A stretch of 64,000 nt of DNA from Bacillus sp. FJAT-44742 (GCF_002797315.1 NZ_KZ454936.1:3109645-3173644); one strand, 5' to 3'; counted from the stretch's first letter, positions 16,382-25,647 are shown. Numbers and translations are program-made. The notes: generated from the letters alone by a model not told the origin.

Positions 16382-18328
16382 TCACTCACTATAAAAGCGT
16401 TCTAATCCTCTTACGATAGCGTCTGCTGCCCGCTCACGGTATGTATTCGAACGAAGCTTTTCTGCATCATCTGGATGATCTGTAAAAGCAAGTTCAGCAA
16501 GCGCTGCAGGCATGGTGGTATTGCGAAGAACAGAGAAACGGGCGTCCTTGACTCCTCTGTCATTTGTCTCAAGGGCTGCCAGCATTTCTTCTTGAATGGC
16601 TTCAGCAAGCCTTTCACCATCTTCACTTCCTGGATAATGATAGGTTTCTGTTCCTTGAGCTTCCGAATTAAAGGCATTTGTATGGATACTTACAAATGAA
16701 CTTGCATCTGCATTGTTTGCAATCGTTGCCCGGTCTTGTAAGGACACGTATACATCTGTTGTTCTTGTCATAATGACATTCGCCCCGGCACTTTCCAGCT
16801 TCTCTTGGACTCGAAGACCCACATCAAGAGCAATTTCCTTCTCCTGAAGTCCGTTTGCCTCCGCTCCCGGGTCCCTGCCTCCGTGACCGGGATCAATAGC
16901 AATCGTCTGACCGTGAAGCACCTCTGAAGAAGTGTTTAAGGACACGTACGTCATACTGACATAACCGATATCACCGTTATAGTCAATTTTAGCCCAATTG
17001 CCGTCAATTTCATAGATGTCCAGTGAAGTGCCGTTTGATAGGCCGCCTATGATGCTTGAAGAACCACTCGGCTGGCTGCGGACATTTAAACTGTTTTGAA
17101 CCCCGCTCACCGTTCCCGTTGCTTCATACGTGGGTTCACTGATCGACACATAGGTCATGCTCACATAGCCCACATCTCCACCAAAGTCGATTTTCGCCCA
17201 GCTTCCATCCTCTTCATAAATATCTATCTCGGTTCCGTTGGGCAATCCCCCTAAGATACTTGATGAAGTACTCGGCTGACTGCGAACGTTCAAGCTGCTT
17301 TGCACCCCTGTAATGATCCCTGTCTGCGTAATTTCTCCAGGTGAAGACGGCGAGGTTTCAGACAATGCCTCCACGGCAGAATCACTCACCGCGGCAGGAC
17401 CGCCAAGTACAAGGTTTTGATTGCCACTGTTCTGGACGTAGTGAAGTGTTTCATTTCTCGGGGAGTCGTGATGGGTGAGGATGACCGAAGCATTTAACCT
17501 GTTGGCTAATCCTGCAGATGCGACAGCATCTGGATAATCCTCTGTATCGCTTCGTACTGATGTCCCACGGACAACAATGTTATGGTTCCCTGCCAGGTTT
17601 GCACGCTCGGCAGCTGCCACACTTGTCTGGTAGCGATTGTCTCCCTGAATGCGCTCCACCTGTCTTCCTTCATTGACCAGCTGATTTTCTACTGACTCAC
17701 TAATGGCGCTGGGACCACCAAAGATTATAACATTGGATACGGATGAAGGAAGATCGACAGGCATTGATGTTGCTCTGCTTAAGTAAATGGGATAGCCTTC
17801 ATTGGCAGCCATGCCAGAAGCACTTAAGGCATCTGCAGCAACTTCTCCGCTCACAAGGATCGCTGTACTTTCATTTATGTATCCCGCTTCCCGGTTCACT
17901 TGCTCTGCGGTTTGGTACCGGTTATCTCCTTCTACCCTTGTCACTTGCAGCCCCTCATAAGTAAGGGCCCCTTCCACATCATGACTTATCGCATGAGGAC
18001 CACCGAGTATGTATACATGACTTGCACCGAGCCTATGTATTTCGTTAATTACCTGCAGATCTATACTGCTGCTATCTGTTAATAGAATCGGCGCCTCTGT
18101 AGTCGACAACAGACTTGCTGATGCAAGAGCGTCTGCCGGGTGGTCCGCTCGTGCGAGGACCACGTGATCACTTGAATTCCAACCGTACTGTGAAATTTCA
18201 ATAGCTGTCTCTATTCGATTATCACCAGCGATTCTCTCCGCAGCTTCAGCAGACTGAGATGAAAAGCTGAAAATGAATAAGAGAGCTACAGAAAAGATAA
18301 GAAAAGCTTGTAACCTCTTATTAATCAT
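16382..18328 (-). CDS. CWB2-SH3-amidase surface autolysin
   Basis: Exported 648-residue N-acetylmuramoyl-L-alanine amidase. Order: signal peptide (1-29, ending SAEA), three CWB2 repeats (about 30-325), two bacterial SH3 domains (about 340-395 and 405-460, each containing SLNVRSQPS), then Amidase_3 (about 470-645). Zinc ligands are visible as His in DPGHGG, Glu in LQEKEIALD and His in FVSIHTN. The catalytic Glu lies in LAELAF. The enzyme cuts the MurNAc-L-Ala bond. The same domain order is found in the gene at 61288-63318 on the other strand. GGGGGA precedes the ATG. It probably acts in cell separation or wall turnover; the regulatory signal is not visible. Confidence 0.93.
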   Translation of the reverse strand: MINKRLQAFLIFSVALLFIFSFSSQSAEAAERIAGDNRIETAIEISQYGWNSSDHVVLARADHPADALASASLLSTTEAPILLTDSSSIDLQVINEIHRLGASHVYILGGPHAISHDVEGALTYEGLQVTRVEGDNRYQTAEQVNREAGYINESTAILVSGEVAADALSASGMAANEGYPIYLSRATSMPVDLPSSVSNVIIFGGPSAISESVENQLVNEGRQVERIQGDNRYQTSVAAAERANLAGNHNIVVRGTSVRSDTEDYPDAVASAGLANRLNASVILTHHDSPRNETLHYVQNSGNQNLVLGGPAAVSDSAVEALSETSPSSPGEITQTGIITGVQSSLNVRSQPSTSSSILGGLPNGTEIDIYEEDGSWAKIDFGGDVGYVSMTYVSISEPTYEATGTVSGVQNSLNVRSQPSGSSSIIGGLSNGTSLDIYEIDGNWAKIDYNGDIGYVSMTYVSLNTSSEVLHGQTIAIDPGHGGRDPGAEANGLQEKEIALDVGLRVQEKLESAGANVIMTRTTDVYVSLQDRATIANNADASSFVSIHTNAFNSEAQGTETYHYPGSEDGERLAEAIQEEMLAALETNDRGVKDARFSVLRNTTMPAALAELAFTDHPDDAEKLRSNTYRERAADAIVRGLERFYSE

Positions 18329-18683
18329 TACGTCCCCCTTTATAAACTAGTAAATTGAGCCTTTTGGCAGAAAACTCCACTAAAAGTGACAAATTTAGTC
18401 ATATTTTCACTATAATGAAATACTTCAACGAATAAAAGACCTAATTTCAATCTAGTCACTTTCTGCCATGGTTTTCCCAATAAACTAGAGAGAAGGAGAC
18501 GACTTTCTATTATTTTAGCCTTATGTTGAACTGACAGTTTAGAATGGATACAACAATATTCCTAGTCCTACACTCAGGAAGAGCATTCGACTTTTTTTCA
18601 ATTTCCTTTTCATCCCCCATTTCTTGATCTACCCTTTCCTAACATCCTACTTTTTTTCATCCAGTTAATTCAACATAAAAAAG
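18329..18683. other. Intergenic region, no gene seen
   Basis: A stretch of about 355 bases upstream of the CWB2-amidase gene. It should hold that gene's promoter, but I cannot pick a convincing -35/-10 pair on the minus strand. GCCAAAAGGC forms a small palindrome at 18361-18370. No frame with a ribosome-binding site was seen. Confidence 0.5.
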
Positions 18684-18709
18684 CAAAGAAGCGGTTCGCC
18701 CGCCACTTT
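18684..18709 (-). terminator. Terminator after the CoA-transferase gene
   Basis: AAAG..GCGG / CCGC..CTTT stem with a 2x2 internal loop and TTCGC-type loop, followed by GCTTTTTT on the minus strand. It ends the acyl-CoA degradation operon. Confidence 0.75.
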
Positions 18710-18730
18710 ACTTTTTCTACTAGCACCTTT

Positions 18731-20038
18731 TTAGTTAGATACAAGAGTGTTCTTCGGAAGAAGGCCCATTTCTGCCGCTTGAAGTTCCAGCTCTTCCCTG
18801 AATTTTGGGTGAGCAATATCAATTAAGGCTCTCGTTCTTTCACGAACTGTCTTGCCTTTTAACTGTGCCACACCGTACTCAGTCACAATGGTGTCTACAT
18901 CGTTTTTGGAGGTGGTGGTCACTGCTCCTGTAGCTAAGGCAGGGACGATTTTAGAGATTGTATCATTCTTGGCAGTGGAATATAAACAGATAATCCCCCG
19001 GCCTTGCTCGGTTAAACGGACACCTTTAGCAAAGTCTGCCTGCCCTCCGGAAGAAGAATAGTACTTTCCTTTGACTGTTTCAGAGTTACATTGCCCTAGG
19101 AAATCTACTTCCACGGTCGTATTGATGGAAACAAGATTAGTAAACTTTGAGATGCTACGGACATCGTTTGTCTGGTCGCAAGGGATAAAATAAAGGTCTT
19201 CATTTTCATGCATGAAGTCGTACAAGCGCTTGGAACCAAACGCAAAGGTCATGGTCGTCTTTCCCTTGTATAATGGCTTGTTTACATTCGTGACAGCTCC
19301 TGATTCATAAAGGTCCACTATTTTGTCTGGAAGCATTTCTGTGTACACCCCAAGATCCTTATGATCCTTCAAAAAGTCCATGACGGCGTTTGGCATCGCG
19401 CCAAATCCGATTTGCAGTGTATCTCCGTCATTAATGATGTCAGCGATATATTTTCCGATCTGCTGGTCCTTGTCACTTAAAGGAGGGTTCGGAGCCTCCG
19501 GGAGCTCTTTGGTGTTTTCTATGAGAGCCGTTACCTGGCTGATATGGATCTGGTTCTTGATTCCATAGGTTCTTGGCATTCTCTCATTAACCTCAAGAAT
19601 AATTTGCTTAGCATCCTCAACGAGGGGAGCGGTATAGGCAGGGCTTACTCCGAGAGAAAAGTAGCCGTCCTCATCCATAGGAGAGACTGCCGCCATAATG
19701 ACTCTTTCCTCGGTTGCTTCCCTGACTAAATCCGGGATATCGGAAAAATGATTAGGGAGCAGATCAACTTTCCCCTCATGATAACCGGGGCGGTCCATCC
19801 CGCTTAGAAACAAGGATACCTGCTTTAACCTGTCCTCTTCTATATCCAACACAGGGTAGCTTGGAAGCATGCGATAGAGGCTGTTGCCTTTCAGCCCTTC
19901 ATGAGAAGGCAAGGCTTCAAGGAGTGCCGGCGGTTCCCCGGCCATGACCGGAACGACGATTCCTGTTTGAGGCTGTATCATTTGTACTGCCTCTTCAGCT
20001 GTTCGTTTCTTCATCTCGTAATCTGCTTTAAAATTCAT
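18731..20038 (-). CDS. Acetyl-CoA hydrolase/transferase family CoA-transferase
   Basis: A 435-residue CoA-transferase of the 4-hydroxybutyrate / acetyl-CoA hydrolase class. It moves CoA between acetyl-CoA and a short-chain carboxylate. The catalytic Glu is expected at residue 234 in GVYTEMLPD, and the CoA-binding glycine loops are visible in QIGFGAMPNAV and SSSGGQADFA. Near-full family length. It is last in the operon after thiolase, with a 119-base gap containing only a 28-codon chance frame. In context it would activate the substrate (for example crotonate or butyrate) or recycle acetyl-CoA after thiolysis. GTGGAGGGATAG precedes the ATG. Confidence 0.9.
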   Translation of the reverse strand: MNFKADYEMKKRTAEEAVQMIQPQTGIVVPVMAGEPPALLEALPSHEGLKGNSLYRMLPSYPVLDIEEDRLKQVSLFLSGMDRPGYHEGKVDLLPNHFSDIPDLVREATEERVIMAAVSPMDEDGYFSLGVSPAYTAPLVEDAKQIILEVNERMPRTYGIKNQIHISQVTALIENTKELPEAPNPPLSDKDQQIGKYIADIINDGDTLQIGFGAMPNAVMDFLKDHKDLGVYTEMLPDKIVDLYESGAVTNVNKPLYKGKTTMTFAFGSKRLYDFMHENEDLYFIPCDQTNDVRSISKFTNLVSINTTVEVDFLGQCNSETVKGKYYSSSGGQADFAKGVRLTEQGRGIICLYSTAKNDTISKIVPALATGAVTTTSKNDVDTIVTEYGVAQLKGKTVRERTRALIDIAHPKFREELELQAAEMGLLPKNTLVSN

Positions 20039-20157
20039 TTCTATCCCTCCACTCAGTTTTTCTTCTAGTTGTTCTGCCTGCGATCGCTGACTCGTTGATC
20101 AGCTTTTCCTAGCAATTGTTCCTTTGCTTTGGCCCCAGTGATGACCATCATCAAGCC

Positions 20158-21333
20158 TTACAAGCTTTCAAGAATCACTGCGATTCCTTGTCCGCCTCCG
20201 ATGCAAAGGGAAGCGACTCCGTATTTTGCTTTCCTGTTTCTAAGCTCAAGGGCCAGGGAGTACAGCACTCTCGTTCCGCTGGCTCCCACAGGGTGACCCA
20301 GGGCGATAGCGCCGCCGTTTACATTGGTTTTCTCACGGTTTAACCCGAGTTCTTTTTCTACCGCTACATATTGAGAAGCAAAGGCTTCGTTCACTTCAAC
20401 GAGGTCCATGTCTTCAATGGAAAGAGAAGCTCTTTCTAGCGCTTTTCTGATGGCAGGCACCGGACCGATCCCCATAATGTCTGGCTCAACACCTGCCACA
20501 GACCAGGAAACAATCCGGGCCAGCGGCTTTTCCTGCCTCTGATTCACATAATCTTCGCCTGCTAAGATAACAGCCGCTGCTCCGTCATTTATCCCGCTGG
20601 CGTTTCCTGCTGTTACCGTTCCTTCTGCCTGAAATGCAGGCTTTAACCCTTCTAGATTATCCAGGGTAAGGTCTTTTCTAATGTGTTCATCCAACTCAAT
20701 CATTTTCGTTCCTTTTTTACTTTTCAGCTCCACCGGAGTAATTTCTTGGGTAAACACTCCCTCAATCGCTTTTGCTGCCCGCTGGTGACTAAGGTAAGCG
20801 TATTCATCCTGCTCATTTCTAGTAATCTCGTATTTCTTTGCCAGATTCTCGGCCGTGATCCCCATGCCGCACCCACAGTACTCATCGGTTAATGTCTCCC
20901 AGAGCATATCGTCCATCTGGGGACTTTTCAGGCCGGTGCCAAAACGGCTTTTTCGAAGAGCATACGGTGACATGCTCATATTTTCCGTTCCGCCGGCAAG
21001 ACCTACGCGACCCTCATCAAGGGTTAATGATTGGGCCACAGAAATGACTGATTGAAGGCCGGATCCGCATAAACGATTGACAGTTAGGGCTGGTGAAGTA
21101 ATGGGAACTCCCGTATGAAGGGCAATATGGCGGCTCAGATAAGCGGCATTCTTTTCAGAGGGAATGACGTTTCCGATCACGGAAATGTCCACCTCTTCTG
21201 CTGTAACTCCGCTTCGTCTGACAGCTTCTTTGGCAGCCGTGACCCCTAACGTGAGAGGTCCTGTATTCTTCAAGCTTCCCCCAAATGAACCAAAGGGAGT
21301 CCGCGCTCCTTCTAGTAAAAAAACGTCCTTCAT
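20158..21333 (-). CDS. Acetyl-CoA acetyltransferase (thiolase)
   Basis: A 391-residue thiolase that cleaves acetoacetyl-CoA or other 3-ketoacyl-CoA with CoA, or condenses acetyl-CoA in reverse. Signatures are all present: nucleophile Cys in NRLCGSGLQSV (about residue 88), NVNGGAIALGHPVGASG with catalytic His (about 345) and SLCIGGGQGIAV with the second Cys (about 378). AGAAGGAGAGGG precedes the ATG. It lies 15-20 bases after the crotonase gene in a beta-oxidation set. Genes of this type are named thlA, atoB or mmgA in different hosts; I do not choose between them. Confidence 0.95.
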   Translation of the reverse strand: MKDVFLLEGARTPFGSFGGSLKNTGPLTLGVTAAKEAVRRSGVTAEEVDISVIGNVIPSEKNAAYLSRHIALHTGVPITSPALTVNRLCGSGLQSVISVAQSLTLDEGRVGLAGGTENMSMSPYALRKSRFGTGLKSPQMDDMLWETLTDEYCGCGMGITAENLAKKYEITRNEQDEYAYLSHQRAAKAIEGVFTQEITPVELKSKKGTKMIELDEHIRKDLTLDNLEGLKPAFQAEGTVTAGNASGINDGAAAVILAGEDYVNQRQEKPLARIVSWSVAGVEPDIMGIGPVPAIRKALERASLSIEDMDLVEVNEAFASQYVAVEKELGLNREKTNVNGGAIALGHPVGASGTRVLYSLALELRNRKAKYGVASLCIGGGQGIAVILESL

Positions 21334-21353
21334 TGTACCCTCTCCTTCTGCAT

Positions 21354-22139
21354 TTATTTCTCTGTATAGGCCGGCTTTCGTTTATTCAAAAAGGCATCCA
21401 TGCCTTCCTTTTGATCTTCTGTTGAGAACATATTTGCAAATACTTCGACTTCATAAGAAATGGCTCTGTCTATATCCATGTTTGCCCCTTCATTTACCAG
21501 CTGCTTTGTTCTCTGGACACCTAAAGGAGAGCGGCTAATGATGGATCTTGCCAGGTCTCTTGCTTTTTCATGCATTTCCTCCTGAGAGTCAAGGACATGG
21601 TTCACAAGCCCGATTTCATACGCGCGCTGTGCTGTAATCATCTCTCCTCCCAGGAGAAGCTCTTTGGCAATCGCGGGTCCGACTAATCTTGGCAGCCGCT
21701 GAGATCCTCCAAAGCCAGCGACAATCCCTAAGTTCACTTCCGGCTGTCCAAACTTCGCATTTGCGCTTGCCACTCTCATATCGCAGGCCAGAGCTAATTC
21801 GCAACCGCCGCCAAGAGCAAATCCATTTACCGCTGCAATGACCGGCTGCTTTAACTTCTCAATCTTTGACATTAACCGGTTGCCCTTTTCCGAGAAGTCT
21901 CTGGCTTCCAGTGCGTATTTCCCTTTCATCTCCCCAATGTCCGCGCCTGCGACAAAGGCCTTCTCTCCTGAACCGGTAAGAATAACGACGTGCACATCAG
22001 AACGGGCAGACAAGTCGTCAAAGACCTCTGTAAGCTCCTCGATGACCTCTGAACTTAATGCGTTCAGTACCTTCGGCCGGTTAATGGTGACAGTAGCAAT
22101 CTTTTCTTCCACGTTCATTTCTATATTTTGATAGCTCAT
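21354..22139 (-). CDS. Enoyl-CoA hydratase (crotonase family)
   Basis: A crotonase-superfamily enzyme of about 261 residues that hydrates trans-2-enoyl-CoA (crotonyl-CoA) to the 3-hydroxyacyl-CoA. The oxyanion-hole motifs are present (VAGADIGEMKG at about 65 and ALGGGCELALACDMRVAS at about 110), and catalytic Glu residues lie in GGCELA and GQPEVNLGI. The first ATG at 22145 abuts the AAAGGAGG sequence with no spacing. The second, at 22139, has six bases and gives MSYQNIEM, so I use it. Seven genes of the cluster share the strand with short gaps. Confidence 0.95.
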   Translation of the reverse strand: MSYQNIEMNVEEKIATVTINRPKVLNALSSEVIEELTEVFDDLSARSDVHVVILTGSGEKAFVAGADIGEMKGKYALEARDFSEKGNRLMSKIEKLKQPVIAAVNGFALGGGCELALACDMRVASANAKFGQPEVNLGIVAGFGGSQRLPRLVGPAIAKELLLGGEMITAQRAYEIGLVNHVLDSQEEMHEKARDLARSIISRSPLGVQRTKQLVNEGANMDIDRAISYEVEVFANMFSTEDQKEGMDAFLNKRKPAYTEK

Positions 22140-22151
22140 TTTCATCCTCCT

Positions 22152-23000
22152 TTAATAGCTAAAGAATCCTCGTCCTGTTTTTCGTCCAAGCCAGCCGGCA
22201 TTTACGTATTTGTAAAGGAGCGGGCATGGACGGTACTTAGAATCTCCAAATCCGTCATGAAGCACTTCCATAATAGATAAACACGTATCCAGCCCGATCA
22301 AATCAGCTAACGCAAGGGGGCCGAGGGGGTGATTCGCTCCTAATTTCATAACCTTGTCCACATCCTCCGGGCTGGCCACCCCTTCATACACACAGTAGAT
22401 GGCTTCGTTGATCATGGGAACAAGAATACGATTGGCCGCAAATCCAGGGTAATCACTTATATCAACAGGCTCTTTTCCCAGCTCTTCTGCCAATGCCCTG
22501 ACTTCCGTAAATGTATGGTCATCTGTTGTGAGTCCCCTGATCACTTCCACCAGCTTCATGACTGGCACCGGGTTAAAGAAGTGCATCCCTATGACCTTTT
22601 CCGGCCTGCCAGTCACTGCTGCCAGCTCAGTAATAGAAATCGATGACGTGTTTGTTGCCAGGATCGTTTCTTTTCCTGTCAAACGGTCAAGATCCTGAAA
22701 AATTTTCTTCTTAATTTCCGTATTCTCTGAAGCGGCTTCAATGACTATGTCTGCATCTTCCGCTTCTTGAAGATTGATAGAAGGATTGATTCTTGCTAAG
22801 ATGTCTTCTTTATCTCCCTCTGTGATTCTTTCTTTTTCAACTTCTTTTCCCAATGCTTTCCCGATTCTTTCTTTCCCGCGTTCGACCAATTCTTCTTTTA
22901 CATCATGCAATGTCACTTGTTTTCCCTGTTTCGCTGACACCTGGGCGATTCCTGCCCCCATTTGGCCTGCTCCAATGATTGCTACGTTTTCGATTGGCAT
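22152..23000 (-). CDS. 3-hydroxybutyryl-CoA dehydrogenase
   Basis: A 282-residue NAD-dependent enzyme oxidising 3-hydroxyacyl-CoA to 3-ketoacyl-CoA. The N-terminal Rossmann motif is VAIIGAGQMGAGIAQVSA. The catalytic His lies in GMHFFNPVPVMKLVEVI, with Glu in that strand and the Asn of GFAANRILVPM further on. Length equals Hbd/MmgB. The upstream Met (MNKGVERIM) encodes its own ribosome-binding site, so the start is the ATG at 23000. It sits between the permease and the crotonase in the operon, giving a consecutive hydratase-dehydrogenase-thiolase route. Confidence 0.95.
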   Translation of the reverse strand: MPIENVAIIGAGQMGAGIAQVSAKQGKQVTLHDVKEELVERGKERIGKALGKEVEKERITEGDKEDILARINPSINLQEAEDADIVIEAASENTEIKKKIFQDLDRLTGKETILATNTSSISITELAAVTGRPEKVIGMHFFNPVPVMKLVEVIRGLTTDDHTFTEVRALAEELGKEPVDISDYPGFAANRILVPMINEAIYCVYEGVASPEDVDKVMKLGANHPLGPLALADLIGLDTCLSIMEVLHDGFGDSKYRPCPLLYKYVNAGWLGRKTGRGFFSY

Positions 23001-23027
23001 GATTCTTTCCACTCCTTTATTCAACGG

Positions 23028-24407
23028 CTAGCTAATTTTCTTTTCTTCAGCTTCTTCGTCTGTCTCTTCACTCTTAGATTTCTTGAATAAGCTTGTCTTT
23101 TCGACAAGGAGGTACAACGCAATCCCTACGAGCAACCCGAATTCCGCACCATGGATGGCCAATACGACGGCCATGACACCAGCGACACCCCGCTCTGTGG
23201 TCGTATGGACCTGCTCAATTCCGACACTGATACAAACGTACCCAGTAATGATTAACGTCAGAGCCAGAGCAATCGGAAGGACAGGCTGGAACATAGTGAC
23301 CAGCGGCAGAATGAATAAGGCAATGAAACCTGCAATCCAGAAGGTTCCCATTCCGCTGTGAATCGACTCCATCGCTTTGCGGCCATGCTTGTAACGTTCG
23401 GTCACGGTAGCCTGCACCGGCGTCCAAAGTGGACCGGCAAGTCCCGGATACGGTGCAAAGAAGGAATGAATCAAGTTTCTAAGAGCCGTCACCAAGTGAG
23501 TGCGGTCAATTCCTGTATCAATCCACTCGTCTTTTCTTACTTTGTTCGCTCTTTCTAACAGCGTGTTACCGACAATAATGTCACCAAAGGCAATAATATA
23601 AGCAATTAATGCTGTTGGGATTGCCAGGAGGAATACATCTATTCCCGGGAAACCAACTACAAATGGAAGGTAGCCCCACATTTCTGCAAATGCTGGCTGT
23701 GTAATACCCCACTCAATGTTTGGAACCGGATATTCACTGACCATCCAGCCGATAACCATAGCAATAATCATTGCCGGCACTAACCCGTAATTAGCAATTT
23801 TGGCTGCAAGTTTATGTTTTTTAACCAGATCTTTGAACGATAAAGAGAAGAGAATGTATATGGCAATCAAACTTCCAATAATTAAGGAAAATGGCGTAGA
23901 AACCAATCTGCCGCCCGCTTCAATCTCCCCAATAATGGCTGCAAGCCCGGCTCCAATTAATATCCCTGCTTTCAAGGAATTTGGGACGACGGCTACCAGT
24001 TTTCCACCGAGCTTTGTGACACCAAGGATGAAGAAAATTAAGAACACGGTAAATTGGAGAGCAAACAGCCCTTGTATCGCTTCAGGACCTGGTTCAAAGT
24101 TCCCTAAATAAATGACCACAACCGGAATCGCTGCCGTGATCCACCCCGGAACCATAGCGACCCCCAGCAGGGAAGGAAGCATAAACCCAAGCCCTCCGAT
24201 AAATACGTACGCTAAGGCTACTTCGTAAGGCAATCCCAAATGCTGTTGAAGAAGCGGGATCATCCCTAAACTGACAACGAACATAATAAGTGCCTGGACA
24301 AACTCAGCGGATTCCCAACGATAGTGAACAAAAGGCAATCTGATTTTAAAAGGGCCAAATTTCCAAAACGGCTGCTCCTGCCCTTCCTTACGCTTATACA
24401 ATTGCAT
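23028..24407 (-). CDS. NCS2-type (xanthine/uracil permease superfamily) transporter
   Basis: A 459-residue integral membrane transporter with about 12-14 hydrophobic helices and a charged C-terminal tail (KSEETDEEAEEKKIS). Features of the nucleobase/ascorbate (SLC23-like) fold include GVAMVPGWITAAIP, VVPNSLKAGILIGAGLAAIIGE and AFGDIIVGNTLLERAN. The length suits the family. It is first in the acyl-CoA operon, so a carboxylate rather than a purine may be the substrate; that is inference from the neighbours only. GGGGGAGGG precedes the ATG, and a cre-like site lies 67 bases upstream. Confidence 0.82.
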   Translation of the reverse strand: MQLYKRKEGQEQPFWKFGPFKIRLPFVHYRWESAEFVQALIMFVVSLGMIPLLQQHLGLPYEVALAYVFIGGLGFMLPSLLGVAMVPGWITAAIPVVVIYLGNFEPGPEAIQGLFALQFTVFLIFFILGVTKLGGKLVAVVPNSLKAGILIGAGLAAIIGEIEAGGRLVSTPFSLIIGSLIAIYILFSLSFKDLVKKHKLAAKIANYGLVPAMIIAMVIGWMVSEYPVPNIEWGITQPAFAEMWGYLPFVVGFPGIDVFLLAIPTALIAYIIAFGDIIVGNTLLERANKVRKDEWIDTGIDRTHLVTALRNLIHSFFAPYPGLAGPLWTPVQATVTERYKHGRKAMESIHSGMGTFWIAGFIALFILPLVTMFQPVLPIALALTLIITGYVCISVGIEQVHTTTERGVAGVMAVVLAIHGAEFGLLVGIALYLLVEKTSLFKKSKSEETDEEAEEKKIS

Positions 24408-24473
24408 ATAATCCCTCCCCCTTCTTTTAAAAAAATGTAATAGCTGGCTGTAAAACTTTTCCCTTTATAACAA

Positions 24474-24487
24474 TTTAAGCGCTTACA
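24474..24487 (-). promoter_or_regulatory. Catabolite-responsive element (cre)-like site
   Basis: TGTAAGCGCTTAAA on the minus strand matches 13 of 14 positions of the CcpA consensus TGWAARCGYTWNCW. It lies just upstream of a TATAAA box (minus strand) before the permease gene, where CcpA binding would repress the operon when sugar is available. Confidence 0.75.
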
Positions 24488-24646
24488 TCACCCTCCAAAA
24501 AAATAAGACTGAAATATCTTCTATTCCAATCTTAAAAAAATTCTAACTACTTATGTTTTAATATTTTTCTTAATCTACTTTTACATTTTTGCTATTCTTG
24601 CAAATTAATAGGCTTTGTTACATTTTGCTGTTGATTTTCATTAAAA

Positions 24647-24806
24647 GACGCTCGCTTGCCCTAAAGGTACAAGTGCGACATCCATTCATGCTTCACTTCA
24701 TTCGCATTCATGGTGTCTTCTATCCCTCGGGCATTGCCTCAGCTTCCTCGGAAAAACCACCCTGCGGGATCTTCGGCTAATGCTATTCCCGAAGGCGTCT
24801 CGCGCT
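24647..24806 (-). repeat. Bacillaceae-type non-coding repeat, copy 1
   Basis: On the minus strand the blocks GCGAGACGCCTTC, GATCCCGCAGG, CGAGGAAGCTG and AAGCGAGCG occur in this order. They correspond to GCGAGACTCCTGC, GACCCCGCAGG, CGAGGAGGCTC and AAGCGAGC in the copy at 51.9 kb. This copy carries about 50 extra bases before the last block. It separates the permease operon from the response-regulator gene. Similar elements are common in Bacillus-group genomes; no open frame is evident. Confidence 0.7.
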
Positions 24807-24876
24807 TTTATCTACAATCAAATGACTTTTAAAAAATCAGCATGCCCTGTTACCGAAGCCCTGTCCCCCCACACCG

Positions 24877-25647
24877 TTATTTAGCAAAATTGCCAAATAG
24901 ATTTCTGTACTCCCTCGGTGTCACTCCTTCTATCCGTTTAAAGGTCGTAGCAAAGTAAGCCGCACTGGAGAAGCCAGTGTTATTAGCGATGACTTCGATT
25001 GGCAGGGACGTCATCTTCAAAAAGCCCTTCGATTTCTCAATGCGGTATTGATTTAAATACTCGATGAAATTGACACCTGTTTCCTCTTTAAACATCCGGC
25101 TGAAATGAGACGGGCTTAAGTACACAAGGTTTGTGACTTCCTTTAAGGTTAACGGCTCCTGATAATTCAGGTGAATGTATTTCATCGCCGTAGCTATCGG
25201 ATTGGCCCGATCAGGGTAAAAGTCATTTTCTTCTTCTGTCTTCTCCTGCCTGACATAGTCGTTCGCTTCTCTGACGAGACCTTTTATTAACAGGCGGTCA
25301 AGGATCTGGAGGGTTTCGCTTTTTGTGACGGGCTTAAGCAAATAACCGGAGAACCCGGCATTAATCGCTTCATGGACAGGCTCAAACATTTGAAGCTGAG
25401 AAAGCAGGACAATGGGTAGGTTAGGATAATGACGCAGCACCTTTTTCCCCAGTTCGATCCCATCTCCATCCGGCAAGGAAAGCTCCAGAAACAAAACGAT
25501 GGGTTCTCTCTGCTTGATAAGCTCAAACCCTTTTTCAAAGGAGTCTTCTTCCACAAAAGAAAGGTAGCTGTAGGAGCTTTGCTTAAACACTTCTTTGATC
25601 GAGTGTCTTGCTTCCACATCGTCATCAATTAGAATAATTTCAGCCAT
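24877..25647 (-). CDS. AraC-type response regulator with Glu in place of the phospho-Asp
   Basis: A 256-residue regulator with an N-terminal receiver domain (1-120) and a C-terminal double helix-turn-helix of the AraC/YesN type (about 150-250, LSPSHFSRMFKEETGVNFIEYL and NNTGFSSAAYFATTFKR). The acidic pocket (Asp8-Asp10), Ser83 and Lys105 are conserved. The residue that should be the phosphorylated Asp is Glu55 (LFLELSLPDGDG; the codon reads GAG). Such a change often mimics phosphorylation, so the protein may be constitutively active or respond to another cue. No histidine kinase gene lies nearby. It sits between the acyl-CoA ligase and the permease operon, which it probably controls. Confidence 0.88.
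   Translation of the reverse strand: MAEIILIDDDVEARHSIKEVFKQSSYSYLSFVEEDSFEKGFELIKQREPIVLFLELSLPDGDGIELGKKVLRHYPNLPIVLLSQLQMFEPVHEAINAGFSGYLLKPVTKSETLQILDRLLIKGLVREANDYVRQEKTEEENDFYPDRANPIATAMKYIHLNYQEPLTLKEVTNLVYLSPSHFSRMFKEETGVNFIEYLNQYRIEKSKGFLKMTSLPIEVIANNTGFSSAAYFATTFKRIEGVTPREYRNLFGNFAK

Noticed and set aside
20039-20157. 28-codon frame between thiolase and CoA-transferase genes
   Set aside because: No ribosome-binding site, no recognisable domain, and the gap can be ordinary spacer.
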